In this document: positions 9,063 through 16,862 of the stretch, in pieces
Position numbering within the stretch: position 1 is the stretch's first letter
Layout of the letters: each line of letters begins with the position of its first letter
From: G963662655 sp963665015
Lineage (GTDB): Bacteria > Cloacimonadota > Cloacimonadia > Cloacimonadales > JAIOQZ01
Assembly: GCA_963665015.2 (NCBI GenBank)
Contig: CAXXSY010000003.1
Coordinates: 558,001-622,000, forward strand
Length of the DNA: 64,000 nt
Direction: 5' to 3'
The notes under the pieces: model-generated
What the model was told of the DNA's origin: nothing
The model's database searches: none
The model's input: only the letters and a program-made list of their open reading frames with translations
Translations under genes and position numbers: made by a program

Positions 9063-9092
9063 AGATTACGATTCGAGGCTCGATGCTGTCAA
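9063..9092 (-). promoter_or_regulatory. Candidate sigma-70-type promoter for the large secreted protein
   Basis: On the minus strand TTGACA (9087-9092) and TAATCT (9063-9068) are separated by 18 bases, close to the housekeeping consensus. Transcription would start about 50 bases before the start codon at 9005. The rest of the 9006-9242 gap holds nothing else that I recognise. Confidence 0.55.
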
Positions 9093-9242
9093 CCAATTTG
9101 TGAACACCGCGCGGGTTAACCGTATGGTAAACAGATAATTAATACTGCACTCGACGGTGGTCGCGTAACATATGGCATTTGAGGGGAATTGTGCTAACAC
9201 AAAAAAAATATTGTCCTGGGATTCCTGTGGTCTGTCCGAATA

Positions 9243-11135
9243 TCAGTCCGTGTCCGAAAGCGGCAAAATCAGCGTGAATGTCGATCCCTTTCCTTCGGTT
9301 GAGCTTACTTTCAGATCGCCCTTGTTCGCAAGAGCGAGTTCTTTGGAGAGGATCAATCCCAGTCCGGTGCCGATTTCGTTTTTCGTGCCTCGGCGGGTGC
9401 TGTTCCGGTCGATATTGAACAGGCTGTTCAGGAACGAACCGGACATGCCGATTCCCTGATCGATCACAGAGATTGAGAGGTTTTTGTCGACTTCCTCGAT
9501 ACGGATGACGATTTTCGAATCCGGATGGCTGAACTTCAGCGCGTTCGAGACCAGGTTTCGCAGGATGGTATAGACCATGTCCGGGTCGGCGAAAACGGCT
9601 CGATCGGTGGATTGCTCGACGTCGAGCTGGATTCTCTTTGCTCCGGCGCTGTAGAAGAAGAGTTCCATGATTTTGCGAATCAAGTCGATGGTCGAGAAGG
9701 TGGTCGGGCAGTATTTCAGTTCTCCACGCTGGGATCGGGCCCAGTCCAGGAGGTTCTGGAGCAGCGTGGAGAGGTTCTTCGCCGAGTGCTCGACGATCCT
9801 GGTTACGCGGTCGATTTTCGGGTCGTCGGATTGGATGGATGTGTTTTTCAATAAGTCGATACCGCAAATGACGCCATTGAGGGGTGTTTTCAGGTCGTGC
9901 GCGATAATCGAGAAGAACCGGTCCTTGGCTGCGTTGGCTGCGGTGAGCTGTTCTTCCCGCTGCGAAAGCCTGTCGAGGGCTTCCTGAAGCTCGATCTGCT
10001 TCGCCTGGATTTCCTCGTTTTTCCGCGAGAGTACGATGTTCTGTTCCTGGTGGAACCTGGCTTCCTGCTCGCGCTTCATAACTTCATGCTGCACTTCGAG
10101 CTCGGCGACCCTGCGCGAGGTATTGTCGGAGTACATTCCGATGATATTCCTGATGTATATCTCGTATTCCTCGATCATGTGCGAATAGGATTCGTACGCC
10201 TTCTCGTGACTCTGGCTCCGCCTTGCGACTTCGGCTTTTTTTCGGAAGTAGGTGATCTTCTTCTGGGCGAGATGCATCTGGTGGTGCTTGTTTTTCTTAA
10301 TCATCTCCTCGGCTTGTTGCAGATAGGTCTCAGCCGTTTCCAACTCTTCAAGACAGGTGTGCGCCTCGAAGAGGTTGAGAATGATCCCGGCTTCGTAATA
10401 GTACTTGCCCAGTTCCTTCTTGATATCCATCGATTGCTGGAGAAAATCGATCGCCTCCTCGAACCGGTTGTCCATCAGATACAGAGAGCCGAGATTGTTC
10501 AGGACGTAGGCTTCGCCGATACGGTAGTTGTGTTCCCGGGCAAGCTCGATCGCTCGCCGGTAATACTCGATCGCCTTGTCCATCTCTTTTCTGCGGCAAA
10601 AGATGATTCCAAGGTTGTTGAGCGACCGCGTGCGCATCTCGCAGTTGTCGGTATTCTCCCAGTATTGATGCACCTCCTGCGCCAGTTCGAAGGCCTTCTC
10701 ATGGTTTTCGAGATCGGAGAAGAGCCTGACGAGCGAGTCCTTGATCCGGATGACCAGTTGCGGTTCCTGAGATTGGTCTGCCAGATCGAGCGCTCTGAGG
10801 TTCAGTTGCAGGGCGGTATCCAGATCGTTCATTGTCTCGTAGTGGTTCGCCAGCGCGAAGAGCAGCTTGACTTGCAGGGTGAGGTTGTCGATCTCTTCGG
10901 CGACCATGAGGCCGTGCTTGTACATGATAATTGCCTCGACGGCGTTGTCCAGTTGCTGGTGGGACGACCCGGCGGCGAGATAGGCTATCCCCAGTTCTTC
11001 TTTCAGATCGTATTCCCGCGCGCGTTCGATGGCAGTGGTTGCAAGTTCCAATGCCTTCTCGGGGTCCTTCAAAAGCAAGTCTTTCGCTTCACTTACAATG
11101 GAAATGATCTGGCTATGATTGTCTTGTGTTGTCAT
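9243..11135 (-). CDS. Soluble TPR-containing sensor histidine kinase
   Basis: With the ATG at 11135 (AAGGA 12 bases upstream) the protein has 630 residues; an upstream in-frame start at 11216 would add an unlikely tail. Residues about 10-330 are tetratricopeptide repeats, for example NNLGIIFCRRKEMDKAIEYY, followed by a coiled coil (about 330-400). A HisKA domain has the phosphoacceptor His413 in IIAHDLKTPLNG, and a HATPase domain carries N-box NALKFSH and G-boxes DQGIGM and GTGLGL. No membrane helix or signal peptide is seen, so it is a cytoplasmic kinase sensing through TPR contacts. No response regulator is adjacent; the nearest is the NtrC-type regulator at 20585, which may or may not be its partner. 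Confidence 0.9.
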   Translation of the reverse strand: MTTQDNHSQIISIVSEAKDLLLKDPEKALELATTAIERAREYDLKEELGIAYLAAGSSHQQLDNAVEAIIMYKHGLMVAEEIDNLTLQVKLLFALANHYETMNDLDTALQLNLRALDLADQSQEPQLVIRIKDSLVRLFSDLENHEKAFELAQEVHQYWENTDNCEMRTRSLNNLGIIFCRRKEMDKAIEYYRRAIELAREHNYRIGEAYVLNNLGSLYLMDNRFEEAIDFLQQSMDIKKELGKYYYEAGIILNLFEAHTCLEELETAETYLQQAEEMIKKNKHHQMHLAQKKITYFRKKAEVARRSQSHEKAYESYSHMIEEYEIYIRNIIGMYSDNTSRRVAELEVQHEVMKREQEARFHQEQNIVLSRKNEEIQAKQIELQEALDRLSQREEQLTAANAAKDRFFSIIAHDLKTPLNGVICGIDLLKNTSIQSDDPKIDRVTRIVEHSAKNLSTLLQNLLDWARSQRGELKYCPTTFSTIDLIRKIMELFFYSAGAKRIQLDVEQSTDRAVFADPDMVYTILRNLVSNALKFSHPDSKIVIRIEEVDKNLSISVIDQGIGMSGSFLNSLFNIDRNSTRRGTKNEIGTGLGLILSKELALANKGDLKVSSTEGKGSTFTLILPLSDTD

Positions 11136-11309
11136 GGCTGCACCGAATCCTTCATGATTTCTACGAAAATATAATAATGCCATTTCCCTGTGAAGCGAAA
11201 AATAAACATGCATCATCCGGACGGAGCTTCGAAAGGACGGACAAAAAGCTTTACAAGATACCGGACATCCCGGAAATGGAAAAGAAAAATGCTCCGGAAA
11301 GAAACCAGA

Positions 11310-12314
11310 ATGATGAAGCGAAAGAAAACGGCGAAGAGATTGCTGATAACGATATGCGGAATTCTGAACGCGCTGATCGTCGTCGAGTTAGTGGTCAAGT
11401 TCGTGATTGGCTACCCTGTGATTTCCGGGAGAGAACGGCACGTCTTCCTTCCGAAGATAGGTCGATTCCGCACGCTGGTTCTCTACGAACCGTTCTCGGA
11501 GTTCTGGACAGTCGAAGGTGGTAATCGAGCCTGGCGAAGAAACAACATCGGTCTGCCCGGCGGCGATTTCGACCTGAAGGGAGAGCGACAGAATATTCTT
11601 CTGGCCGGGTCCTCATTCATCGAAGCCTACCACATGTCGAACGATCAAACGGCCGCCGCGGAATTCCAGCGTCAACTGGACCGACAATATCCGAAGGAAT
11701 ACAATGTCATCAATATCGGATCGGCGAAGCATGATCCCTATCTCGCCTGGTTTCGTACACGGTTTTTCGCCGGTATCTACCCACCTGCGAAGGTGGTGTT
11801 GCCTGTGGAAGGAATGTTTCACGAGTGGTTTACGCAATACAAGACACCGCTGGATTTCACGATCCCAGAGCGATTTGGCGAGCGTGTTGAAGCCTCGATC
11901 TTCATTCGATTCACCGAAACGATACGTCGATATTCTTCCATGATGAATATGCTGGCTCGATCCTTGAAGATGGCGTCGAGAGAAAACGTTACCTGTACCG
12001 AAACCGTCACGTCCGATCGACTGCTGTTGCCTGAAGCGATGAAGCAGGTCTTGCTTTCGTTCCGGGAAGACTACGGTAACGACTTTCTTCTGGTTTCGTT
12101 CAACAACGACGTGGAGGAGAACCGGGCGCTCGGTTTTTTCTGCGAACAGAACGAGATCAATTTCCGAAGCACGGAGGATATCCTTCAGCCGCAGTATCGA
12201 TTCGATGGAGACGGTCATCTGAACATCGAGGGAAACCGCATGCTGGGTGAATTCCTGTGCCGGGCATTCCGCGAAACATACAAAGAACCGACGCAAGGGA
12301 CGGATAGCCGATGA
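11310..12314 (+). CDS. Membrane-anchored SGNH-hydrolase-like protein, DltD/AlgJ-like role (copy 1)
   Basis: I place the start at ATG 11310 (334 residues) because a Lys/Arg-rich segment then leads into one membrane helix (about 11-33); the frame extends back to a GTG at 11190 but the extra residues look untranslated. The large domain is probably periplasmic. LLAGSSFIEAY fits SGNH block I with Ser102, and DGDGHLNIEGN supplies the C-terminal acid/His pair (His303). The block III Asn is missing here (VEGMFHEW). The gene overlaps its paralogue by 4 bases (ATGA) and leads a cassette with an acyl carrier protein, an MBOAT acyltransferase and a DltX-like microprotein. By analogy with DltD and AlgJ/AlgX it would move an acyl group onto an envelope polymer. 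The acyl group and acceptor are unknown. Confidence 0.72.
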   Translation: MMKRKKTAKRLLITICGILNALIVVELVVKFVIGYPVISGRERHVFLPKIGRFRTLVLYEPFSEFWTVEGGNRAWRRNNIGLPGGDFDLKGERQNILLAGSSFIEAYHMSNDQTAAAEFQRQLDRQYPKEYNVINIGSAKHDPYLAWFRTRFFAGIYPPAKVVLPVEGMFHEWFTQYKTPLDFTIPERFGERVEASIFIRFTETIRRYSSMMNMLARSLKMASRENVTCTETVTSDRLLLPEAMKQVLLSFREDYGNDFLLVSFNNDVEENRALGFFCEQNEINFRSTEDILQPQYRFDGDGHLNIEGNRMLGEFLCRAFRETYKEPTQGTDSR

Positions 12315-13276
12315 AGAAGGCAGTGATCGGCATAATAGCCCTACTGACAGCGATGATTATCGTCGAACTGGCAATGCGATTCATTGTCGGATATCCCGTC
12401 GAGCAGGAGCGGAAGCATTATCTCTTTCTGACCGATAGCAAACGATTTCATCACGCGTCCATGTACGCGCCGTATTCCGAGTTCTGGAGCGTGGAAGGCG
12501 GCTGTCGAAAATACCGGAGAAACAACGTCGGTTTGCCCGGGGCGGATATCGTTGTCTCCGACAGCAGCCGGTATGTGTTTCTCGCCGGATCGTCCTTCAT
12601 CGAAGCCTATCAGGTCGAGCGGGACCTCACCGCATCCTCGATATTTCAGCGGAAGCTACAACAGGACGTATCATCGAACTTGCAGGTGGTCAACATCGGT
12701 GAATCGAGGCTCGACGCGTTTGCGGCGTGGTTTCGGGTCCTGCTGTTCTCGGAAACGTACCGGCCCGCCAAAATCGTCCTGGCGGTCGAGGGATTCAATC
12801 CGGACTGGCTGGACGCGTACACAGACAGCCTGTCGTTCGAGGTGCCGGACGATTTCGGCAAGCCGATGGAGATGTCTCTGCGATTCAGGATATCCGAAGT
12901 CGCCGTTCGCTATTCGAGCGTTCTGAACCTGTTGCGGACGCTCTACTGGCAAGGCGCCCCGAAAAACAACGACCAGCCGGAGGAGCGAAAGGACGAGGTT
13001 GTTACGCGAATGCCGGACGCGTTCGCTGCTTGTCTGCTCCAGTTCCAGACGCGCTACGGCGATGATTTCCTTGTTGCTTCGTTTAACAACGACGCCGGAG
13101 CGAATCGGGAACTCGGTCAGTTCTGTGTGCACCACGGGATACACTTCCGGAGCACGGAAAATATCTTGCAGCCAAAGTATCGCTTCGACGGCGAAGGTCA
13201 CCTGAATCTGGAGGGGAATCGGAAACTGGGTGAGTTCCTGTTCGAGGCTTTCCGTGAGACGTATTCCGACGAGTGA
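12311..13276 (+). CDS. Membrane-anchored SGNH-hydrolase-like protein, DltD/AlgJ-like role (copy 2)
   Basis: A 321-residue paralogue of the preceding gene; the two share blocks such as EFWxVEGG, RRNNxGLPG, LAGSSFIEAY and FRSTExILQPxYRFDG. One N-terminal membrane helix (about 3-25) anchors a probable periplasmic SGNH domain. Ser95 lies in LAGSS, the block III Asn is present as Asn163 (VEGFNPDW), and the C-terminal block reads FDGEGHLNLEGN, with Glu where copy 1 has Asp next to the His. Copy 2 is thus the better match to a full SGNH catalytic set. It starts inside the stop of copy 1, so the two are translated together. Catalysis of O-acyl transfer is inferred from context. Confidence 0.74.
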   Translation: MKKAVIGIIALLTAMIIVELAMRFIVGYPVEQERKHYLFLTDSKRFHHASMYAPYSEFWSVEGGCRKYRRNNVGLPGADIVVSDSSRYVFLAGSSFIEAYQVERDLTASSIFQRKLQQDVSSNLQVVNIGESRLDAFAAWFRVLLFSETYRPAKIVLAVEGFNPDWLDAYTDSLSFEVPDDFGKPMEMSLRFRISEVAVRYSSVLNLLRTLYWQGAPKNNDQPEERKDEVVTRMPDAFAACLLQFQTRYGDDFLVASFNNDAGANRELGQFCVHHGIHFRSTENILQPKYRFDGEGHLNLEGNRKLGEFLFEAFRETYSDE

Positions 13277-13337
13277 AATTAGCTTGCCAAAAAAAAGAGC
13301 ACTGAGAAAAAATGGAGAAAACAAGGAGTTTTAATAA

Positions 13338-13568
13338 ATGAAAGAAGAGCTGATTGAATTCATCATGGACGAGTTCGTGGAAGACGACGATGTCCTGATC
13401 GACGAGAACACGAAGCTTATTTCGTCGGGATTGATCGATTCGTTTTCGCTGGTGTCCCTTCAGGATTTCATCGAGAGGCAATTCGGCAAACGGATTCCCG
13501 CACCGGTGATCACGGCGGAGTCGTTTGACACCGTTCAGCAGATGATCGAGATTATCGACCAGTACTGA
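13338..13568 (+). CDS. Acyl carrier protein, DltC-like role
   Basis: A 76-residue acidic four-helix protein with the carrier motif GLIDSFSL, in which Ser35 would take the 4'-phosphopantetheine arm. It has a ribosome-binding site AAGGAG nine bases upstream and ends only 2 bases before the MBOAT gene. A dedicated carrier protein beside an MBOAT and SGNH proteins is the arrangement of the D-alanylation (Dlt) system, in which DltC brings the activated acyl group to the membrane channel DltB. No activating ligase (DltA-like) lies nearby, so the loading enzyme must be elsewhere or the carrier may be charged by another pathway. Confidence 0.85.
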   Translation: MKEELIEFIMDEFVEDDDVLIDENTKLISSGLIDSFSLVSLQDFIERQFGKRIPAPVITAESFDTVQQMIEIIDQY

Positions 13569-13570
13569 CA

Positions 13571-14698
13571 ATGATTATCAGCCCGTTGTTCTTTGCCTAT
13601 CTCGTTCTTGTCGCGCTGGTGTACAGGCAATTGCCCTGGAAACAGATACGAGTGCTGTTCCTGAGCATCGCCAGCCTGGCGTTCATCGCGCATCTGGATC
13701 GATCCGCCGCGATCGTGACCCTCGGGCTGACCGTCTGGACGTACCTCTTCGCGTACCTCCTCGAGCACTACAAGAAAAGGATATTCCTTGTGGTCGGTAT
13801 CTTGGGTATCCTCGGGTCGCTGATCGTGTTCAAATACCTCGGACTGCTTTCGGGCACGTTGAGTTACCTGACGCGGTTCGTCGAGGGTCTTCCCGATTTC
13901 CGCATCGAGAATCTGCTGTTGCCGCTGGGGATATCCTACATCACCTTCAAGCACATCAGTTACCTGAGCGACCTCAACTGGAAGATCGCCAAGCGGGGAT
14001 CGTTTCTGGAATTTCTCAGCTACAGCTCGCTGTTCACCATTTTCGTGGCGGGGCCCATCGAGCGGTTTTCGCGATTCCAGCCGCAGCTATCCGATAATCA
14101 CCAGAGCTGGCCGAATGTCTGGTACGGCTTTCAGCGTATCGTCTTTGGGCTGTTCAAAAAGCTGGTGATCGCGGATTGGATCGGCTATTTCATTCAGCCC
14201 TGGTGGGACAGCGCTTCGTTCTGGATGAGGGTCCTGGCGCTACTCGGCTACTCCATCCAGATTTACGCCGATTTCGCGGGTTATTCGGATATCGCCATCG
14301 GTTCGTCGCGCATCCTGGGCTTGAAGATCATGGAGAACTTCAACAATCCCTATTTTCGTACCAACATGAGCCGCTTCTGGGCAAACTGGCATATTTCGTT
14401 GTCGGAGTGGATCCGAAACTACCTGTTCTTCCCTCTGAGCCGCATCAGTCGCAAGGTGTTCTGGTCCCTTGTCTGTGTTCCCATCATCACCATGGCGATT
14501 TGCGGGTTATGGCACGGCGCCGCCTGGCATTTCATGATCTGGGGTGTCTGGCACGGAATCGGGATCGCGGTCTATCAGCTCTGGGTCTATTACAAAAAGA
14601 AGCGCAAGATCAAGACCCCGAAGACGATGGCGTATCAAATCCTGATGGGCGTCGTTACCTTTACATTCGTGACCGTTGGCTGGATGTGGTTCAGGTAG
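13571..14698 (+). CDS. MBOAT family membrane O-acyltransferase, DltB/AlgI-like
   Basis: A 375-residue polytopic protein (about 10 helices) starting 2 bases after the carrier-protein gene. The MBOAT signature is clear: SLSEWIRNYLFFPL, then CGLWHGAAWHFMIWGVWHG with the invariant His315 in GLWHG and further His320 and His328. Length is close to DltB (about 400) and shorter than most AlgI proteins (about 500). MBOAT proteins form a membrane-spanning channel through which an acyl group passes from a cytoplasmic donor to an outside acceptor. With a carrier protein before it and a DltX-like microprotein after it, the best parallel is DltB, working here in a diderm cell. It ends VTVGWMWFR, 25 bases before the microprotein gene. 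Confidence 0.9.
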   Translation: MIISPLFFAYLVLVALVYRQLPWKQIRVLFLSIASLAFIAHLDRSAAIVTLGLTVWTYLFAYLLEHYKKRIFLVVGILGILGSLIVFKYLGLLSGTLSYLTRFVEGLPDFRIENLLLPLGISYITFKHISYLSDLNWKIAKRGSFLEFLSYSSLFTIFVAGPIERFSRFQPQLSDNHQSWPNVWYGFQRIVFGLFKKLVIADWIGYFIQPWWDSASFWMRVLALLGYSIQIYADFAGYSDIAIGSSRILGLKIMENFNNPYFRTNMSRFWANWHISLSEWIRNYLFFPLSRISRKVFWSLVCVPIITMAICGLWHGAAWHFMIWGVWHGIGIAVYQLWVYYKKKRKIKTPKTMAYQILMGVVTFTFVTVGWMWFR

Positions 14699-14723
14699 AA
14701 GATATGAAACGGGAGGTTAGAGC

Positions 14724-14882
14724 ATGAAACGAATTTTTGATCGAATACGAAGCAACGAGAATCTCTGGCTCTACCTGAAGGTGACGTTCGTGTTCACGCT
14801 GCTGTTTTCCGCCATCGCCGCCAAGGCACTGTTCACGATTGTCGCCGTCGAGTCCAACCCGTTCTTCTACGCGAATTTTTAG
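14724..14882 (+). CDS. DltX-like membrane microprotein, 52 residues
   Basis: A small gene with ATG at 14724, a strong ribosome-binding site GGGAGG eight bases upstream and stop TAG at 14880-14882. The product has a charged N-terminus (MKRIFDRIRSNENLW), one membrane helix (about residues 16-42) and a short tail ending SNPFFYANF. Its size, single helix, position directly after an MBOAT gene and C-terminal F-F-Y-x-x-F ending all recall DltX, the Gram-positive microprotein whose C-terminal motif contains a Tyr reported to take part in acyl relay between DltB and DltD. If homologous, Tyr49 would be the relay residue. The resemblance to DltX is from memory and rests on a short motif plus context. 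Confidence 0.75.
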   Translation: MKRIFDRIRSNENLWLYLKVTFVFTLLFSAIAAKALFTIVAVESNPFFYANF

Positions 14883-14968
14883 GGTATAATCCAACTTGTA
14901 TTGCTTGGGGATATAAAAACATTGACGCCGCGGGAGCCTCACGAATCAATTAGGAAAAGGAGGCTTCC

Positions 14969-15244
14969 ATGGAACGAGACAAGTTAATCGTCAAGGCCCG
15001 CAGAAGGGTCGATGAGTTCAGATGTTTCTATATCCATCTCATGGTTTATATTCTGGTCAATCTTGGCTTGATGCTTCTTAATGTATTCACATTTCCAAAA
15101 TCCTGGTGGTTCTTCTATCCGTTTGGTGGATGGGGAATCGGTGTGGTGATGCATTTCATCAGCGTTTTCCTTCTCGGCAGAGATTGGGAGGATCGAAAGG
15201 TCGAAAAGATATTGGAGAAGATGGAAGAGAGGCAGAGAGATTAA
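14969..15244 (+). CDS. 2TM domain protein
   Basis: A 91-residue protein with excellent ribosome-binding site (AAAGGAGG seven bases before ATG). The sequence has a basic N-terminal helix (KLIVKARRRVDEF), two membrane helices separated by a short Trp/Phe/Gly-rich turn (KSWWFFYPFGGWGIG), and a charged C-terminal helix. This is the 2TM domain (PF13239 type) found alone or at the N-terminus of LytTR regulators or histidine kinases, mostly in Bacteroidota and relatives. Its role is unknown. It follows the acyl-transfer cassette by 86 bases and precedes the isoaspartyl peptidase by 3 bases, so it belongs more to the downstream operon. Confidence 0.8.
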   Translation: MERDKLIVKARRRVDEFRCFYIHLMVYILVNLGLMLLNVFTFPKSWWFFYPFGGWGIGVVMHFISVFLLGRDWEDRKVEKILEKMEERQRD

Positions 15245-15247
15245 TCG

Positions 15248-16150
15248 ATGAAACCGAAGTTGATCGTACACGGGGGTGCCTGGAGCATCCCCAACAAGAT
15301 GATCGACCCGCACCTTCTGGGTGTCGAGCAGGCGATCCGCGACGTCTATCCGCTTCTTGACGACGGGATGTCCGCGCTGGACGCTGTGGAGAGAGCCGTC
15401 AACATCCTCGAGGAGGATCCGACGTACGACTCCGGTCGCGGCGCGTTCCTGAACGCGCGCGGCGAGATCGAGCTGGACGCGATGATCATGAACGGGATCG
15501 ATCTGAACATCGGGGCTGTCGCGGCGCTGCAAAACCTCCTGTATCCTATCTCCGTGGCGCGGATGGTCATGGACAGAACCGAACACGCTTTTATGGTGGG
15601 TTGCGGCGCGCAGGACTTCGCGAAATCCATGGGATTCGTGGAGCTCGATCCGAAGGAGCTTCTGACCGAGCGCGAACTGGAGTTCTGGCACAAGGTGAGA
15701 AACGATCCCGACTTCGAGTCGCGCGACGTCTTTCGCCCGAAGCCCAAGGGAACAGTCGGGGCGGTGGCGATGGACGAACACGGCAACCTGGCTGCGGCAA
15801 CCTCGACGGGCGGCTCGCCGCGAAAGCTTCCGGGAAGAGTCGGCGATTCACCGATTCCTGGCGCTGGAACCTGGGTGGATAACCTTACCGCCGGCTGCTC
15901 GGTGACCGGCTGGGGCGAGGCGATCATGAAGGTGATGCTTGCGAAGCACGCCTGCGATTTGACGACCGATATGGGCGCCATGATGGCGTGCCGGTCCTCG
16001 ATCGAGATGCTCAAACAGCGCGTGGATGGCGACGCCGGGCTCATCATGATCGACCGCCACGGAAACTACGGCTACGCGCATAACACAGACCGTATGGCTT
16101 TCGCGTACTGGGACACCGAAAAGGGTCTGATTGCGAGGATCGAGGCATGA
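15248..16150 (+). CDS. iaaA: Isoaspartyl peptidase / L-asparaginase (Ntn hydrolase)
   Basis: A 300-residue member of the plant-type asparaginase family. The protein is made as a precursor that cuts itself before the nucleophile Thr169 in KGTVGAVAMDEHG; the downstream TSTGG (186-189) helps bind substrate. The N-terminal HGGAW motif (8-12) is typical. It would hydrolyse beta-aspartyl (isoaspartyl) dipeptides released from damaged proteins, and asparagine. No signal peptide is seen, so it acts in the cytoplasm. Its stop overlaps the start of an aspartate/glutamate racemase gene by 4 bases (ATGA), which links isoaspartyl-peptide breakdown to handling of aspartate stereoisomers. Confidence 0.9.
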   Translation: MKPKLIVHGGAWSIPNKMIDPHLLGVEQAIRDVYPLLDDGMSALDAVERAVNILEEDPTYDSGRGAFLNARGEIELDAMIMNGIDLNIGAVAALQNLLYPISVARMVMDRTEHAFMVGCGAQDFAKSMGFVELDPKELLTERELEFWHKVRNDPDFESRDVFRPKPKGTVGAVAMDEHGNLAAATSTGGSPRKLPGRVGDSPIPGAGTWVDNLTAGCSVTGWGEAIMKVMLAKHACDLTTDMGAMMACRSSIEMLKQRVDGDAGLIMIDRHGNYGYAHNTDRMAFAYWDTEKGLIARIEA

Positions 16151-16848
16151 AAACCATTGGATTGATCGGTGGAACGACATGGCATTCCACGCTGAAGTAT
16201 TACAAACTGCTGAACGAGGGCGCGAACGAGCGTCTGGGCGGAACCCACGCGGCGAGAATCGTGCTCTATTCGGTCGATTTCGCGGAGCTCCGGGCCTTGC
16301 AAGATGAGGTCTCGCCAAAGCAGTTTGCGGAGTTTCTCGCGGAAAAGGGTTCTGCGCTGATACACGCCGGCGCGGACTGCATTCTGCTGTGCGCCAACAC
16401 GCTTCACAAATATTACGAGATTGTTCAGGATCAACTAGATGTGCCGGTTTTGCATATCGCGGACGCGCTCGGAGACGAGCTTTCACGCTTTCACGTGAAA
16501 CACCCCGGCCTGCTGGGAACCGCGATCACCATGTACGAGCCGTTCTATCACGACCGGCTGTCGCGTGGATACGGGATGACGACGGTCACGCCGGATCGGA
16601 AGTATGGCGACAAGCTCAGTCGGGCGATTTATCTTGAACTCTCTCGCGGCGAGGTTACGGAAGAGGCACGCACGATTTTCGCTCATTGCGTGAACGATCT
16701 GCTGAGCAAGGGCGCCGACGCCGTTGTCCTGGGCTGCACCGAACTCTATATGCTTCAGGATGTCATGCCGGACGGTGTGAAGGTGTTCGACACGCTCGAT
16801 CTGCACGTCCTTGCAGCGCTGAACTGGGCTATTGAAAACGAAGAATAA
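16147..16848 (+). CDS. Aspartate/glutamate racemase family protein, YgeA-like
   Basis: A 233-residue protein of the two-cysteine, cofactor-independent racemase family. It begins MKTIGLIGGTTWHST, and has the paired catalytic cysteines Cys82 (CANT) and Cys197 (GCTEL), the two residues that remove and return the alpha-proton. It would interconvert L- and D-aspartate (or glutamate, or another amino acid as in YgeA). It starts within the stop codon of the isoaspartyl peptidase gene. Substrate is not decided by the sequence. A D-amino acid product could serve repair, peptidoglycan or another envelope modification. Confidence 0.85.
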   Translation: MKTIGLIGGTTWHSTLKYYKLLNEGANERLGGTHAARIVLYSVDFAELRALQDEVSPKQFAEFLAEKGSALIHAGADCILLCANTLHKYYEIVQDQLDVPVLHIADALGDELSRFHVKHPGLLGTAITMYEPFYHDRLSRGYGMTTVTPDRKYGDKLSRAIYLELSRGEVTEEARTIFAHCVNDLLSKGADAVVLGCTELYMLQDVMPDGVKVFDTLDLHVLAALNWAIENEE

Positions 16849-16862
16849 AGTCGGAGGAAACA

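Noticed and set aside
11190..11309. N-terminal extension of the first SGNH-like protein from GTG 11190
   Set aside because: The added residues are a basic, unstructured string before a normal Lys/Arg-rich membrane-anchor start at 11310; the paralogue starts at the equivalent place.
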